From: Chloroflexota bacterium
Lineage (GTDB): Bacteria; Chloroflexota; Anaerolineae; Anaerolineales; VGOW01
Assembly (NCBI GenBank): GCA_016215145.1
Contig: JACRLA010000011.1
Span: forward strand, 1-12,057
Reading direction: 5' to 3'
Length of the DNA: 12,057 nt
The notes beneath the pieces are model-generated. The model was given only the letters and a program-made list of their open reading frames with translations, did not search any database and was not told the origin of the DNA. This document shows positions 11,965-12,057 of the stretch, one piece after another. The stretch's first letter is position 1. Every line of letters begins with the position of its first letter. Made by a program: the position numbers and the translations under genes.

Positions 11965-12057
11965 TTAAACGCCCTCGAGCACAATCATTTGCGATTTAGC
12001 AGAGGCGTGGCGCATCTTGCGCGCCTCACGATATTCGGGCGAGTTCAACCACGCTTT
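11965..12057 (-). CDS. DUF1330 family protein, C-terminal fragment
   Basis: A leftward frame enters from the right edge and ends with TAA at 11965-11967, encoding KAWLNSPEYREARKMR... and ending QMIVLEGV. The W-x-SPEY segment followed by an Arg-containing helix and a final VLEG-type strand is the usual C-terminus of DUF1330 proteins, small ferredoxin-like-fold dimers of about 95 residues whose function is unknown. About 30 residues are visible; the rest lies outside. The stop touches the next ATG without a gap, so it heads the leftward operon. Confidence 0.75.
   Translation of the reverse strand, partial: KAWLNSPEYREARKMRHASAKSQMIVLEGV

Overview
The window looks like a chromosomal piece from an uncultured Chloroflexota-type bacterium (Anaerolineae-like). 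This is inferred from style, not from a marker gene: a lipoprotein with a long Thr/Pro/Ala-rich linker, a very large AfsR/LuxR-type regulator, a CRP-type sensor fused to DUF1003, and short palindromic repeats scattered in and between genes. There is no rRNA, tRNA, CRISPR array or transposase.

Region 1 (1-4370) is a surface-glycan locus. The start of an O-antigen ligase/polymerase-like membrane protein runs leftward off the window (1-546, no stop seen). It diverges, with only 20 bp between start codons, from a rightward operon: a SAM methyltransferase (567-1370), a Wzx-type flippase (1357-2570), a nucleoside-phosphorylase-family protein (2548-3324) and a Trm112-like/methyltransferase protein (3426-4368). 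The flippase and the last methyltransferase are each frameshifted by a short tandem duplication: 23 bp perfect at 1972-2017, and 31 bp with three mismatches at 3691-3752. Deleting one copy restores one long, sensible protein in each case. A palindromic element of about 75-90 bp occurs twice, once between genes (3324-3410) and once in frame inside the O-antigen ligase gene (280-352).

Region 2 (4370-5257) holds a double-hairpin repeat, a good sigma70-type promoter, a LURP-one/Tubby-C-like protein (4534-5109) and a stem-loop.

Region 3 (5258-9644, leftward) holds a secreted lipoprotein with two tandem rhodanese domains (5258-6232). Upstream of it is a 1057-residue regulator (6424-9597) with an N-terminal AfsR/BTAD module, an NB-ARC-like ATPase, TPR-like repeats and a C-terminal LuxR helix-turn-helix. 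The regulator has a near-consensus promoter and its own terminator, so the two genes are probably separate transcription units.

Region 4 (9645-12057) starts with about 400 bp without a convincing gene but with a strong hairpin. It continues with a tiny Pro/Thr/Ala + Lys-rich histone-H1-like protein (10052-10294) that converges, through a bidirectional terminator, on a leftward operon: DUF1330 C-terminus, NimA-like FMN-binding protein, and cyclic-nucleotide-binding/DUF1003 membrane protein.

The most notable observations are the in-frame palindromic insertion, the two independent duplication frameshifts in one operon, and the apparent loss of the phosphate-binding arginine in the nucleoside-phosphorylase homologue.
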